NCBI GenBank assembly: GCA_021300075.1
Contig: JAJTIB010000128.1
Coordinates: 1 to 6,733 of the forward strand
Reading direction: 5' to 3'
Length of the DNA stretch: 6,733 nucleotides
Source of the DNA: Rickettsiales bacterium
GTDB taxonomy: Bacteria > Pseudomonadota > Alphaproteobacteria > Rickettsiales > UBA3002
Shown here: positions 1 to 6,439 of the stretch, one piece after another
Position numbering within the stretch: position 1 is the first letter of the stretch
Layout of the letters: each line of letters opens with the position of its first letter
The notes under the pieces: model-generated
Databases searched by the model: none
The model's input: the letters and a program-made list of their open reading frames with translations, nothing else
Told to the model about the DNA's origin: nothing
Translations under genes and position numbers: made by a program

Positions 1-4
1 CTAG

Positions 5-20
5 CTGAGGCCCATGTCGA
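5..20 (+). repeat. Direct repeat copy 1 (CTGAGGCCCATGTCGA)
   Basis: This 16-bp sequence matches 1722-1737 at 15 of 16 positions, and its first 11 bases (CTGAGGCCCAT) recur again at 1699-1709. With two more bases on the left (AG) it matches 1697-1709 over 13 bases. The ATG of the integrase remnant lies inside this copy. The repeats bracket the integrase remnant plus acyltransferase segment. They could be arm-type integrase binding sites or footprints of a recombination event; the sequence alone does not decide. Confidence 0.6.
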
Positions 21-463
21 GTACCAGTCCAGCTTCCCGCAAGGCCAACTGGCCGCCCGACTTGATGCTTCGCGGTGGCCGATTCTATGTGGCCGTGCGT
101 GTTCCCGAGAGCCTCCGGGGCATCCTCACCACCGGCCGCCAGACGCACATCCGCCGGTCACTGCACACGAGCAACGAGGCCGAAGCCATCCGCCGCCACC
201 GCATCGCCGTGGCGGAAATCAAGGCGCTGATCGAGAGTGCGCGCAGGGAGCCGGATGGGTCGCGCAAGGGCAAGGACCCGGCCGCCCCCGACGTGGCCGC
301 AGAAGCGGCGCGGTGGCGCGAGCACCTCAAGGCCGAGGGCATCGCCCCCGCCCGCGCCTTCGATGATGTCGCGTTCGCCGAGACCATCGACAAGGTCGCC
401 GGGGAACCCCTGATGCGCATCGCCGTGCGTCGCGCTAAGAGCGGACTCAGAGGGGACAGATGA
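14..463 (+). pseudogene. Truncated tyrosine-type phage integrase, N-terminal part only
   Basis: This open frame of 149 codons resembles the N-terminal arm of proteobacterial site-specific integrases (the DUF6538-like type). Residues 18-50 read LMLRGGRFYVAVRVPESL followed by an IRRSL segment, then an alanine/arginine-rich helical stretch (NEAEAIRRHRIAVAEIKALI). That pattern is usual ahead of the core-binding domain. Full-length relatives run to several hundred residues and carry a C-terminal catalytic domain with the R...HxxR...Y residues; none of that is present here, so recombinase activity is not expected. The GC content is visibly higher than in the following gene, so a DNA junction near position 440 is likely. 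The stop codon (461-463) overlaps the next start as ATGA. The start at 14 has only a closely spaced GAGG (7-10); ATG at 65 is an alternative. The family call rests on pattern recognition. Confidence 0.6.
451..455 (+). promoter_or_regulatory. Ribosome binding site of the acyltransferase gene
   Basis: AGGGG lies 4 nt before ATG 460 and 7 nt before ATG 463. The better spacing favours translation from 463, one codon inside the longer frame. The site lies inside the end of the integrase remnant, so the acyltransferase could be translated by coupling to it. Confidence 0.5.
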
Positions 464-1533
464 TGATCAAGAACATCCAGGCGCTTCGCGCGCTCGCCGT
501 CATGGTAGTGGTGCTTGGCCACCTTCAACCGCTAGCTCAACAGGTCCACCCCCTGTTGACATGGGTCGGCTTGGGTCGCGCCGGCGTTGATCTGTTCTTC
601 GTGATCAGCGGCTTCATAATGGTCTACACCACAGAGCGAGAAGCCCCATCGGCGGCTCAGTTCGCCCTGCGCCGCCTGATCCGTATTGTCCCGCTCTATT
701 GGGTTGTCACGTTAGGTGTGTTCGCGCTGGCGATACTTGCGCCCGGTCTTCTTGGGGCGTCGCGCCCCGAACCTGTGTGGCTGGTGAAATCTTTGGCCTT
801 TGTTCCCTTCGACAAAGGGGATGGGACTACCAACCCTCTCATCCCGGTTGGATGGACACTCAACTATGAAATGTTCTTCTATGCTTGCTTCGCGATAGCA
901 CTGCTCATCCCACGCCGAAGCGTGAGCTACGTCGTTGCTGCGGCTGTGATCGGTGGGCTTGGGCTGGTTGGGTTTGGTCAAACGTTCACCGAGGTGCTGG
1001 TCAACTTCTACACCCGTCCGATCTTGGTAGAATTTGCTCTCGGCATCGGGCTTGGGCTGCTGTTCAAACGACTGCCTATCCTCTCTGGCACTAGGTCCGC
1101 CCAACTGGGACTTGCTGCGCTTCTCCTCCTTGTGGTCGCCCTTGCCGCCAGCGGGTTCGCGCGAGAGGAGGCGCTGCGTGTTGCAGTCGCGGGCACCGCC
1201 AGCGTGTGCGTTGTCGGGCTTGCGCTGATGTTGGAGCGGGGCGGATGGGCGGTGCGCAATCCTCTCACGCTTCTGATCGGCAATGCGAGCTATGCCATCT
1301 ACCTAACGCACATGTTTGTGACGCAAGCCTTCATCATCGCCGCTCGTAAGGTCGGCGCATCTGATCCCGTCAGCTCGACCCTCTTCCTCCTGGCGGCGCT
1401 CTTCGCGTCCGTTGTCGCGGGAGTGGTGATGTTCCTTCTATATGAGCGGCCGGTTGGCCGTCTCCTGAGAGGGCTTGTTGCTCCGCGGCCGGTATCGGTC
1501 GGGCCGCAGTCGCCAGCACCAACGCCTCAATGA
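460..1533 (+). CDS. Acyltransferase-3 family membrane protein (ExoZ/OafA-like), probable polysaccharide O-acyltransferase
   Basis: This 357-residue multi-pass inner-membrane protein shows the signature motifs of acyltransferase family 3. They are NIQALRALAVMVVVLGH (5-21) with the conserved R10 and H21, GVDLFFVISGFIM (42-54), RRLIRIVPLYW (71-81), GWTLNYEMFFY (131-141) and IGNASYAIYLTH (273-284). About ten hydrophobic segments are visible, and the length is normal for members without an SGNH domain. The family moves acetyl or other acyl groups to extracytoplasmic sugars such as exopolysaccharide or O-antigen; the opening resembles ExoZ-type proteins. The substrate cannot be told from sequence. 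No sugar-biosynthesis genes lie nearby, so it looks like a single cargo gene that alters the cell surface, as in serotype-converting phages (inference). It overlaps the integrase remnant by 4 nt (ATGA). The start may be 460 or 463. Confidence 0.9.
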   Translation: MMIKNIQALRALAVMVVVLGHLQPLAQQVHPLLTWVGLGRAGVDLFFVISGFIMVYTTEREAPSAAQFALRRLIRIVPLYWVVTLGVFALAILAPGLLGASRPEPVWLVKSLAFVPFDKGDGTTNPLIPVGWTLNYEMFFYACFAIALLIPRRSVSYVVAAAVIGGLGLVGFGQTFTEVLVNFYTRPILVEFALGIGLGLLFKRLPILSGTRSAQLGLAALLLLVVALAASGFAREEALRVAVAGTASVCVVGLALMLERGGWAVRNPLTLLIGNASYAIYLTHMFVTQAFIIAARKVGASDPVSSTLFLLAALFASVVAGVVMFLLYERPVGRLLRGLVAPRPVSVGPQSPAPTPQ

Positions 1534-1573
1534 TCTTGGCAAATGGTGGCTGTGTTGGCGTGCGGAGGAAGGG

Positions 1574-1589
1574 GGTGCGGGGGGGCACC
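1574..1589 (+). other. G-rich hairpin after the acyltransferase gene
   Basis: GGTGC (1574-1578) pairs with GCACC (1585-1589) around a loop of six G, about 40 nt past the stop codon. No T-run follows, so it is not a standard intrinsic terminator. It could protect the mRNA 3' end or be chance in GC-rich DNA. Confidence 0.25.
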
Positions 1590-1650
1590 GCCCGTTCCTG
1601 CTCCATCATGTCGCCAGACAAATGTGTGGCGAAAACATCCGGGGCCTTGT

Positions 1651-1675
1651 GCGCGAACGGATTGGGCGCGCTTTT
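1651..1675 (+). terminator. Weak candidate intrinsic terminator
   Basis: GCGCG (1651-1655) can pair with CGCGC (1667-1671) around an 11-nt loop, followed directly by four T (1672-1675). The all-GC stem and T-run fit a weak terminator for the acyltransferase transcript about 120 nt upstream. The short stem and T-run keep confidence low. Confidence 0.25.
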
Positions 1676-1696
1676 CCACAGGAAGGTGGAGTGCAA

Positions 1697-1737
1697 AGCT
1701 GAGGCCCATTATTGGGCCAGACTGAGGCCCATCTCGA
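1697..1737 (+). repeat. Direct repeat copies 2 and 3 (CTGAGGCCCAT) with an embedded palindrome
   Basis: CTGAGGCCCAT occurs at 1699-1709 and 1722-1732, starting 23 bp apart. The second of these extends as CTGAGGCCCATCTCGA to 1737 and matches copy 1 at 5-20 with one mismatch. Between them GGCCCA (1703-1708) and TGGGCC (1713-1718) form a perfect inverted repeat around TTAT. Closely spaced 10-11 bp direct repeats beside an att-like sequence are how arm-type sites of tyrosine integrases are often arranged. That reading is inference; the repeats themselves are seen directly. Confidence 0.6.
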
Positions 1738-1795
1738 TCACTGACCGCCGCCTAAGTCTCTAATTTTCCTGGGGTTCGACCACTCCTAGAAGGAA

Positions 1796-1826
1796 TGGTG
1801 GAGCCGAGGGGAGGCGAAACACCCCT
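1796..1826 (-). other. tRNA/tmRNA 3'-end-like sequence, possible attachment-site core
   Basis: Read on the minus strand this stretch ends in CCCCTCGGCTCCACCA, like the T-stem 3' strand, a 7-nt acceptor strand, a discriminator A and an encoded CCA. AGGGG upstream can pair with CCCCT, and TTCG lies in the loop. The loop is about three bases too long for a normal T-arm, and no anticodon arm or 5' acceptor strand is visible further up, so this is not a complete tRNA. Islands using tyrosine integrases often carry a copy of a tRNA or tmRNA 3' end as their att core. A chance match cannot be excluded. Confidence 0.35.
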
Positions 1827-1938
1827 TGATTTCACAGGACTTTTTTTCAGGCAGGTGTTACAGTTGAGATTGGCGAACGTAGCAGGTTTGAGCCGCTTTT
1901 GAAGGCCCTGAAGCAGAGGTGCGGGCTCGGGTGGGCGA

Positions 1939-2730
1939 CTAGGCGATGCACCGCAGAAAACTCATCACAATCCGGTAGGCTGGCTCGTAGCAGGCAAGGA
2001 CATGTTCGTCGGGATCAACTTCGCCATGCAGTAGCGCGTTGCGCATCGCATAAACCGTCTCAACAAGTCCGGCGAGAAGCTCTTGTGGCGTGCATTGGAA
2101 GTCCATTGCTGCGACCGTCAGGACGGGACCTCCGCCCTGAACCAAGTCGCGCATCGGTCGCGGGTTGCACCCATCGTAGAACGTCCGCAGCGTAAGCTGC
2201 TGTGCAGCCGTGAGGTTCGCTGCAAACTCCGGGCGTGCATAGACCAGTGCAGGTTCAAAGCGTTCTTGGGTGTGCTGGAAGCGAACGTTTCCGGTAGGGC
2301 CGGTGACTGTCACCTCGATGTGGCCTCCCGCTACCTTCCGGGCCCGAAAGATGTAGTTGTAGGAGACGGTCTGCTCATCCTGAAACTCACGGGGTGTGAT
2401 GCACACCGTTCGTAAGGAGACGCGCTCCGGCAGCCCCTTTGGCGTGATTTCGAAATGGATGGCGTCAAGCTTCAGATGAAGGTCGAAGATAGCCTGCTTG
2501 AGTGCTCCAGCTTCAGCCGTAACATTGCCATTCTCGAGCAGCGGCAGTCCCCGACGCCTGAGCCTACTGTTCGCGTTGGAAACCGCAAAGTTGAGCATCG
2601 CTCGTTCGCGGGCTTGGCCAGAAGCATCGCGATACCAAGCATTGAAGGCGGCCCACGCTTTTACAAATGGGCCGATGTAGTCGATTTCCGCCCTATTCAT
2701 CCAGTCTCGGGCGTGCGGCGGTAGCGCCAT
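1939..2730 (-). CDS. HEPN-like protein of unknown function, third gene of the restriction-modification operon
   Basis: This is a 263-residue soluble protein with no signal peptide or membrane segment. The N-terminus has a helical motif, EIDYIGPFVKAWAAFNAWYR (15-34), and the C-terminus has VYAMRNALLHGEVDP (226-240). The latter contains R230-N231-x3-H235, matching the R(N)xxxH active-site motif of HEPN RNases. A beta-rich middle (about 105-155) separates the helical ends. Many uncharacterised proteins share the FNAWY plus RNxLxHG pattern; family assignment is by motif, and RNase activity is inference. The gene begins in a TGATG overlap with the specificity-subunit stop, with a good GGGAG 8 nt upstream, so it belongs to the same transcript. 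By analogy with PrrC, an RNase kept silent by its type I system, it may be a fallback effector. It could also be a structural HEPN protein without catalysis. Confidence 0.7.
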   Translation of the reverse strand: MALPPHARDWMNRAEIDYIGPFVKAWAAFNAWYRDASGQARERAMLNFAVSNANSRLRRRGLPLLENGNVTAEAGALKQAIFDLHLKLDAIHFEITPKGLPERVSLRTVCITPREFQDEQTVSYNYIFRARKVAGGHIEVTVTGPTGNVRFQHTQERFEPALVYARPEFAANLTAAQQLTLRTFYDGCNPRPMRDLVQGGGPVLTVAAMDFQCTPQELLAGLVETVYAMRNALLHGEVDPDEHVLACYEPAYRIVMSFLRCIA

Positions 2731-4145
2731 CAGACTTGCTCCCGAGGCGAACCAAGGAACGCTAGCGCCGCGCGCTCGTCTTCCTCGATCGCGAGTTCCA
2801 CCGCTCGCTTAGCCTGCTTGAGCAGTTGCGTGGCGCGCGCTCGGGCTTGCTTGCCAGCCTGAACGCTAGCGACGATGCGCGCTTCGATAGCAGGCTCTAG
2901 CCGGGGCATCGGTAGGTCGAAGATGTCATCCTCTGTGATCGCCGGGTACATGCTGGCGCTGGCGTAAAGGTCCAAGAGTTCGCAGATGACTGGCAGCCGC
3001 AGGTAGGTCAGTAGCACCTCGGGCGCGATCGCCATGGGTTGGGCCACGACGAAACCGGATGAGCACACGTATCCATTCTGGTTCGCATCGATTTGAGCGG
3101 ACAAGCGCCGGATGGGGCGAACGGTTGACGTCACCACGTCGTTGGTGCGCACGTACCAAGTGGCTCGGCTGGGAGCCTCCTGGGACGGGAGCACACTGCT
3201 TCCCACTGCCCCGGCACCGTCAACGTCTCCGATTTCGATGTAACTGAATGTCGCGTGTTGGCCTGGCCTGAACTTCTCCCTGCGGGGGCTCGCTACGTCT
3301 CGAACGCTCACGCCATCTTTGCTGAGCACATCCAGGAGGGCTGTGACGCGCGGCGCAAAGAAGCGCGCATCCATCCGTTGCGCAGTAAGAACGGCGCTTG
3401 CACTCGCAGAGTAGGAGAGGGGCTCCGGAGGCCTCCAATCCTTGAGGCCCACGGCTGAGAGGAGTGCATCGCTTGCGGCAGCGAAGTGGCGAGACACATC
3501 CTCATTAGTATCGAACGCCAACTTGGCTCGGTGAGCTATTGCGGCTTCCAGTGTCGATCCCAGGCGAGGGACTTGGATGCGCTCTATCATCCAAAGGAAA
3601 ATGTGCTGCTGCACACTGCCTACTGGAAGACGCTCAATCTGGGCCTCGCCCAAACTCGATGATAGGTATGAGGCCAAGTAGAAGGGATCGACACCAGAGG
3701 GTACGATCTTAGCGATGTCTTGATTGGAGTTGATCGGGTAGTCCCAACTGTCAAGCGCGACCGCGACGCTGCCCACGCTCCCAGACATCGAAAGCAGCAC
3801 CATGCCCGGGAGGACCTCTGACTTGTGCAGCAGGCCGTGGGCCTCGGGAGAAATCCGAAGGACATCCGAAAAGTTGATGAAATCGCCGACGTAGTTTGTC
3901 CCCCTCAGGAAGGGGACGCCCTCATCCTGATACTCGAACTCGTTTGTGAGAGCGTAAGCGCCGAAGCTGCGAACATCAGAGGCCAACTGGCTGATTGGCT
4001 GCGGGGTTCGCGCCGCAACTAGCGCGTCGGCCGCCAGGGCAGCGCGAGAGAAGTAGCGGCTATCAAGGCGCAGGTCGCGATTGTCCTTCTTCACCTCCGA
4101 CAGAGGGAGGATCGAGACTTCCAGACCTTCCATTGGACCGCTCAA
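2730..4145 (-). CDS. Restriction-modification specificity subunit (HsdS-like, two TRDs)
   Basis: This 471-residue protein would direct the neighbouring methyltransferase-nuclease to a bipartite DNA site. The two halves show an internal repeat: LRLDSRYFSRAAL (25-37) resembles QRMDARFFAPRVTAL (256-270). Each half has a target recognition domain, with VPFLRGTNYVGDFINF (77-92) and LLSMSGSVGSVAVA (117-130) in the first, and FSYIEIGDVDG (300-310) and NDVVTSTVRP (335-344) in the second. Helical spacers at about 197-234 and 418-457 close each half. Length and layout are normal for a complete HsdS, so both half-sites should be read; the bases recognised cannot be predicted. The frame opens with TTG at 4145, overlapping the upstream stop as TTGA. 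ATG at 4133, with a weak GAG 7 nt upstream, is an equally credible start giving 467 residues. Its stop overlaps the HEPN-like start. Confidence 0.9.
   Translation of the reverse strand: MSGPMEGLEVSILPLSEVKKDNRDLRLDSRYFSRAALAADALVAARTPQPISQLASDVRSFGAYALTNEFEYQDEGVPFLRGTNYVGDFINFSDVLRISPEAHGLLHKSEVLPGMVLLSMSGSVGSVAVALDSWDYPINSNQDIAKIVPSGVDPFYLASYLSSSLGEAQIERLPVGSVQQHIFLWMIERIQVPRLGSTLEAAIAHRAKLAFDTNEDVSRHFAAASDALLSAVGLKDWRPPEPLSYSASASAVLTAQRMDARFFAPRVTALLDVLSKDGVSVRDVASPRREKFRPGQHATFSYIEIGDVDGAGAVGSSVLPSQEAPSRATWYVRTNDVVTSTVRPIRRLSAQIDANQNGYVCSSGFVVAQPMAIAPEVLLTYLRLPVICELLDLYASASMYPAITEDDIFDLPMPRLEPAIEARIVASVQAGKQARARATQLLKQAKRAVELAIEEDERAALAFLGSPREQV
2739..2743 (-). promoter_or_regulatory. Ribosome binding site of the HEPN-like gene
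   Basis: GGGAG on the minus strand lies 8 nt before the ATG at 2730 and inside the end of the specificity-subunit gene. It fixes this start and allows reinitiation at the TGATG junction. It is the clearest Shine-Dalgarno site in the operon. Confidence 0.6.
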
Positions 4146-6439
4146 GGGGTCACCACCGAAAGCGTGGCCGGTGCGAACCCTAAGTGTTCCTGGGCCGCAA
4201 ACCTCCGAAAGGCCTCTGCAATGCCATCGCGGGTAAGGCCCTCGTGGTTGAACAAGTCGTGAGCAACAATGAAGTGTCCATGAGCATCGCGTTTAAGGCT
4301 GCCGTCCGCTTCGCGCACGTACACCTTCTCGCCACTGTTGTTCACGCTCTCGACTTGCTGTGTCGCAAAGAAGATTTTGTAGTCCTCAGTCTTTGGGCAG
4401 AGCGGCCCTGCGGTCGCATCATCATTCCACTTTTGTACAAACAAGACGCTGGTCTTGGTGCCGGTGTGCGGCTTGAACGTGTTGGGGTGGAGCCCGACGA
4501 CAGCCAGCACGCGGCATCGCTCCATGAGGAACTCGCGCACCCGTTGGTCGCCAGCGTTGTTGAAGCGGCCCTGAGGCAGGACAACGGCCATGCGCCCACC
4601 CGGCTTGAGAAAGTCCAGGTTTCGTTCGATGAAGAGTAGATCGCGCCCGACGGCGCTTTCAAGCTTTCCATTCTTTTTGTGAGCAAGATCATAAGGCGCA
4701 AGCATGTCAGATTGCTTTATGTCACCAGCAAATGGTGGGTTTGCCATCAACACATCGAAGTCAAACTGTCTGTAGTCTCCGGGCTTCTTGCTCACTCGGA
4801 GGCGCCTAAGGCGACGCCAACCCTCGCCGTATGTATCTGACCACTCGTCCTGCTTTACTGTCTCGTCCCACTTGGTCCAGTCCAGGGTGTTGAGATGCAA
4901 GACGTTCGTCTCACCATCCCCTGCAATCAAGTTGAGACACCTAGAGACCCGAACGCTCTTTTCGTCGAAATCAATCGCGAATACCTTGTCCCGAACGTAA
5001 TCCTCGCAGCGTGGCGGCTTCGCATCCATTGTGAACAAATGGCTCTCGCCAAGTCCCATCTCGTTCATGATGTTGCGCCACACATGAAACATGGCGTGCA
5101 CCGTGAAGCCTGCAGAGCCGCAGGCTGTATCAATCACAGTTTCCCGCTCGGTCGGGTTTAGCATCTTCACGCACATGTCGATTACCCAACGAGGCGTGAA
5201 ATACTGTCCCTTTTCACCTTTCGACGATTTCGAAACAAGATACTCAAAAGCATCATCAATGACGTCTAAGTTTGAGTTAAATAACTTCCATTCCTCAAGG
5301 GATCCTACACACACTTGAAGGTGATCGGGCGACAAACGTATGCGTTCATCATCTAAGAACACACCCGGCCACTTCTGCTTCGCTTCATCGAAGAGAGCTT
5401 GGATCGCGTGCTTGAGTTGAGCGGCGGTGTTGCTGTTGCGAAAACGGAGGAAGGGATGGGCCTTGCGATGGGTCGCCATCTCATCGTAGAGCTTCGTGAA
5501 TACGAGCTTGAACACCTCTTCGAAGACATCGACCCCCGCGTTTGCGAGGACTTCGTTTTCCATTTCTACAATGAGGTCGCGCAGCGACCGGGCTCGGGCA
5601 CCTTCGCGCTCACGATCATTTTCCTTCTCGATGAGCGTTTCGATAGTCCAAGGCTCATCGACTACGTTCTCGATCGTCTGATTGACGCGCGGAAGGTGGT
5701 GGATGGGGACGAAGTAGTTCGGGTTCTTGCGGTGCCAGACCTCAGCGAGGATGCCATTGCTCCAGACAGCAAGCGGCGCACCCGTCGCGTGTGCATAGGA
5801 GCGCAGCTGCTCCTTGCCCTCCCGCAACTTTCCCTGCTTCACCTCGAAGATGATGTACGGAACCGTTGGTCGGTCCGCATCGAGCACAACAATGTCGGCC
5901 CGCTTGGAGGTGTCTCGACCGAACGTGATTGGGTACTCGACCTCTATTCTCGACGCGGGGTAGCCGTAGGTGTCCATCAGACGTCGCAACCAAAGCTGCC
6001 GGACAACCTCCTCGGGCTTGAGGGCGACCTCCTTTCCGCGGCGATGGCAGATGGCGAACCGCGACATACGTCCCCGAACGTCGCGTTCAATGACGCAATC
6101 GGCGAGGGCCTGGGCTTCAGCCTCCGAAAACAGGCCGTGGCTGATGATGTCTGCGAGCCAGTCCGTCGTACCCAAGATAGTCCCCCATGCGCATACGCCC
6201 AGGATGGGCTTATCCGATTGGCGCGCCGCCGTCAGCCTTTGCGCCACCCGGAGGTGAACCCACTCACTCCGCGACCTGTGGATGATGGGCTTTCGCGAGA
6301 CAGGCCCTGAGATTGAAGACGGTGGGGTTGCCCCCCTAGGGGGTTGGGCGCGCCTCACATGGGTATACTCCACGGAGACAGGGGAGTGAGACACATCCGG
6401 CGTCTCAATAGGGTTGACTTCGGATTTTGAGGCGTCCAT
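4142..6439 (-). CDS. Fused restriction nuclease-methyltransferase: HsdR-N-type PD-(D/E)XK domain plus N6-adenine methylase
   Basis: This 765-residue protein has three parts. Residues 1-124 are an unrecognised extension, low-complexity and proline/serine-rich to about residue 50, then helical. Residues 135-240 form an HsdR-N-like nuclease domain: KEVALKPEEVVRQ (136-148), IEVEY (165-169), ADIVV with D182, and FEVK with E199 and K201, giving the PD-(D/E)XK set. Residues 300-765 are an HsdM-type N6-adenine methyltransferase: GQYFTPRWVIDMC (411-423), SAM-binding DTACGSAGF (437-445), catalytic NPPF (567-570) and KPGGRMAVVLPQGRF (612-626). With the specificity subunit it should methylate adenine and may cut DNA. 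No HsdR translocase is present, so a BcgI-like type IIB mode is possible; alternatively the nuclease-like domain is accessory and HsdR lies elsewhere. The start is uncertain: ATG 6439, GTG 6358 (GGAG 9 nt upstream) or ATG 6067. Confidence 0.88.
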   Translation of the reverse strand: MDASKSEVNPIETPDVSHSPVSVEYTHVRRAQPPRGATPPSSISGPVSRKPIIHRSRSEWVHLRVAQRLTAARQSDKPILGVCAWGTILGTTDWLADIISHGLFSEAEAQALADCVIERDVRGRMSRFAICHRRGKEVALKPEEVVRQLWLRRLMDTYGYPASRIEVEYPITFGRDTSKRADIVVLDADRPTVPYIIFEVKQGKLREGKEQLRSYAHATGAPLAVWSNGILAEVWHRKNPNYFVPIHHLPRVNQTIENVVDEPWTIETLIEKENDREREGARARSLRDLIVEMENEVLANAGVDVFEEVFKLVFTKLYDEMATHRKAHPFLRFRNSNTAAQLKHAIQALFDEAKQKWPGVFLDDERIRLSPDHLQVCVGSLEEWKLFNSNLDVIDDAFEYLVSKSSKGEKGQYFTPRWVIDMCVKMLNPTERETVIDTACGSAGFTVHAMFHVWRNIMNEMGLGESHLFTMDAKPPRCEDYVRDKVFAIDFDEKSVRVSRCLNLIAGDGETNVLHLNTLDWTKWDETVKQDEWSDTYGEGWRRLRRLRVSKKPGDYRQFDFDVLMANPPFAGDIKQSDMLAPYDLAHKKNGKLESAVGRDLLFIERNLDFLKPGGRMAVVLPQGRFNNAGDQRVREFLMERCRVLAVVGLHPNTFKPHTGTKTSVLFVQKWNDDATAGPLCPKTEDYKIFFATQQVESVNNSGEKVYVREADGSLKRDAHGHFIVAHDLFNHEGLTRDGIAEAFRRFAAQEHLGFAPATLSVVTP
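6332..6343. repeat. Perfect 12-bp palindrome CCCCCTAGGGGG
   Basis: This perfect palindrome lies about 100 bp inside the longest reading of the nuclease-methylase gene, within the low-complexity N-terminal part. If translation really starts downstream, the palindrome would sit in the leader or promoter zone and could be a protein-binding site. It could equally be a coding coincidence, since it encodes proline, arginine and glycine codons. Confidence 0.4.

Larger units (their letters stand above)
1534..1938. other. Intergenic region between convergent genes
   Basis: About 400 bp separate the ends of the acyltransferase and HEPN-like genes. I see no convincing intact gene. Short open frames on the plus strand are proline/arginine-rich and lack recognisable domains. 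The stretch holds two hairpins, two copies of the CTGAGGCCCAT repeat, a tRNA/tmRNA 3'-end-like piece and a run of seven T at 1841-1847. A short plus-strand frame around 1848-1915 reads protein-like (AGVTVEIGERSRFEPLLKAL), but it has a stop just upstream and no start, so it could be a relic of a lost gene. Most of this looks like recombination debris. Confidence 0.6.

Noticed and set aside
85..528. Minus-strand open frame opposite the integrase remnant
   Set aside because: Its composition is serine/arginine/alanine-rich shadow sequence, and the plus-strand frame carries the integrase-like pattern.
1543..1763. Several overlapping short plus-strand frames after the acyltransferase
   Set aside because: They are rich in cysteine, proline and arginine, lack domains, and run through the repeats and palindrome, which points to non-coding DNA.
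1747..1783. Possible insertion-sequence end (minus strand reads GGTCGAACCCCAGGAAAATT)
   Set aside because: It loosely recalls IS3-family termini, but no matching inverted end, target duplication or transposase was found.
1841..1847. Run of seven T as an intrinsic terminator
   Set aside because: No stable hairpin directly precedes it on the plus strand, and on the minus strand it is a run of A, so it cannot end the restriction operon transcript.
1848..1915. Protein-like plus-strand fragment AGVTVEIGERSRFEPLLKAL
   Set aside because: It could be the tail of a transposase accessory protein, but it has no start, an upstream stop and too few residues for a call.
4184..4639. Open frame of about 150 codons on the plus strand
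   Set aside because: It is antisense to the C-terminal part of the methylase, with no motif or ribosome binding site of note.
5399..6310. A long open frame of about 300 codons on the plus strand
   Set aside because: It lies wholly antisense to the nuclease-methylase, shows no recognisable domain, and is the expected by-product of GC-rich coding DNA. The minus-strand frame has clear conserved motifs.
6364..6369. TATACT as a -10 box for the serine recombinase
   Set aside because: It is a good hexamer match, but no -35 lies at suitable spacing and it falls inside the methylase reading frame as called.
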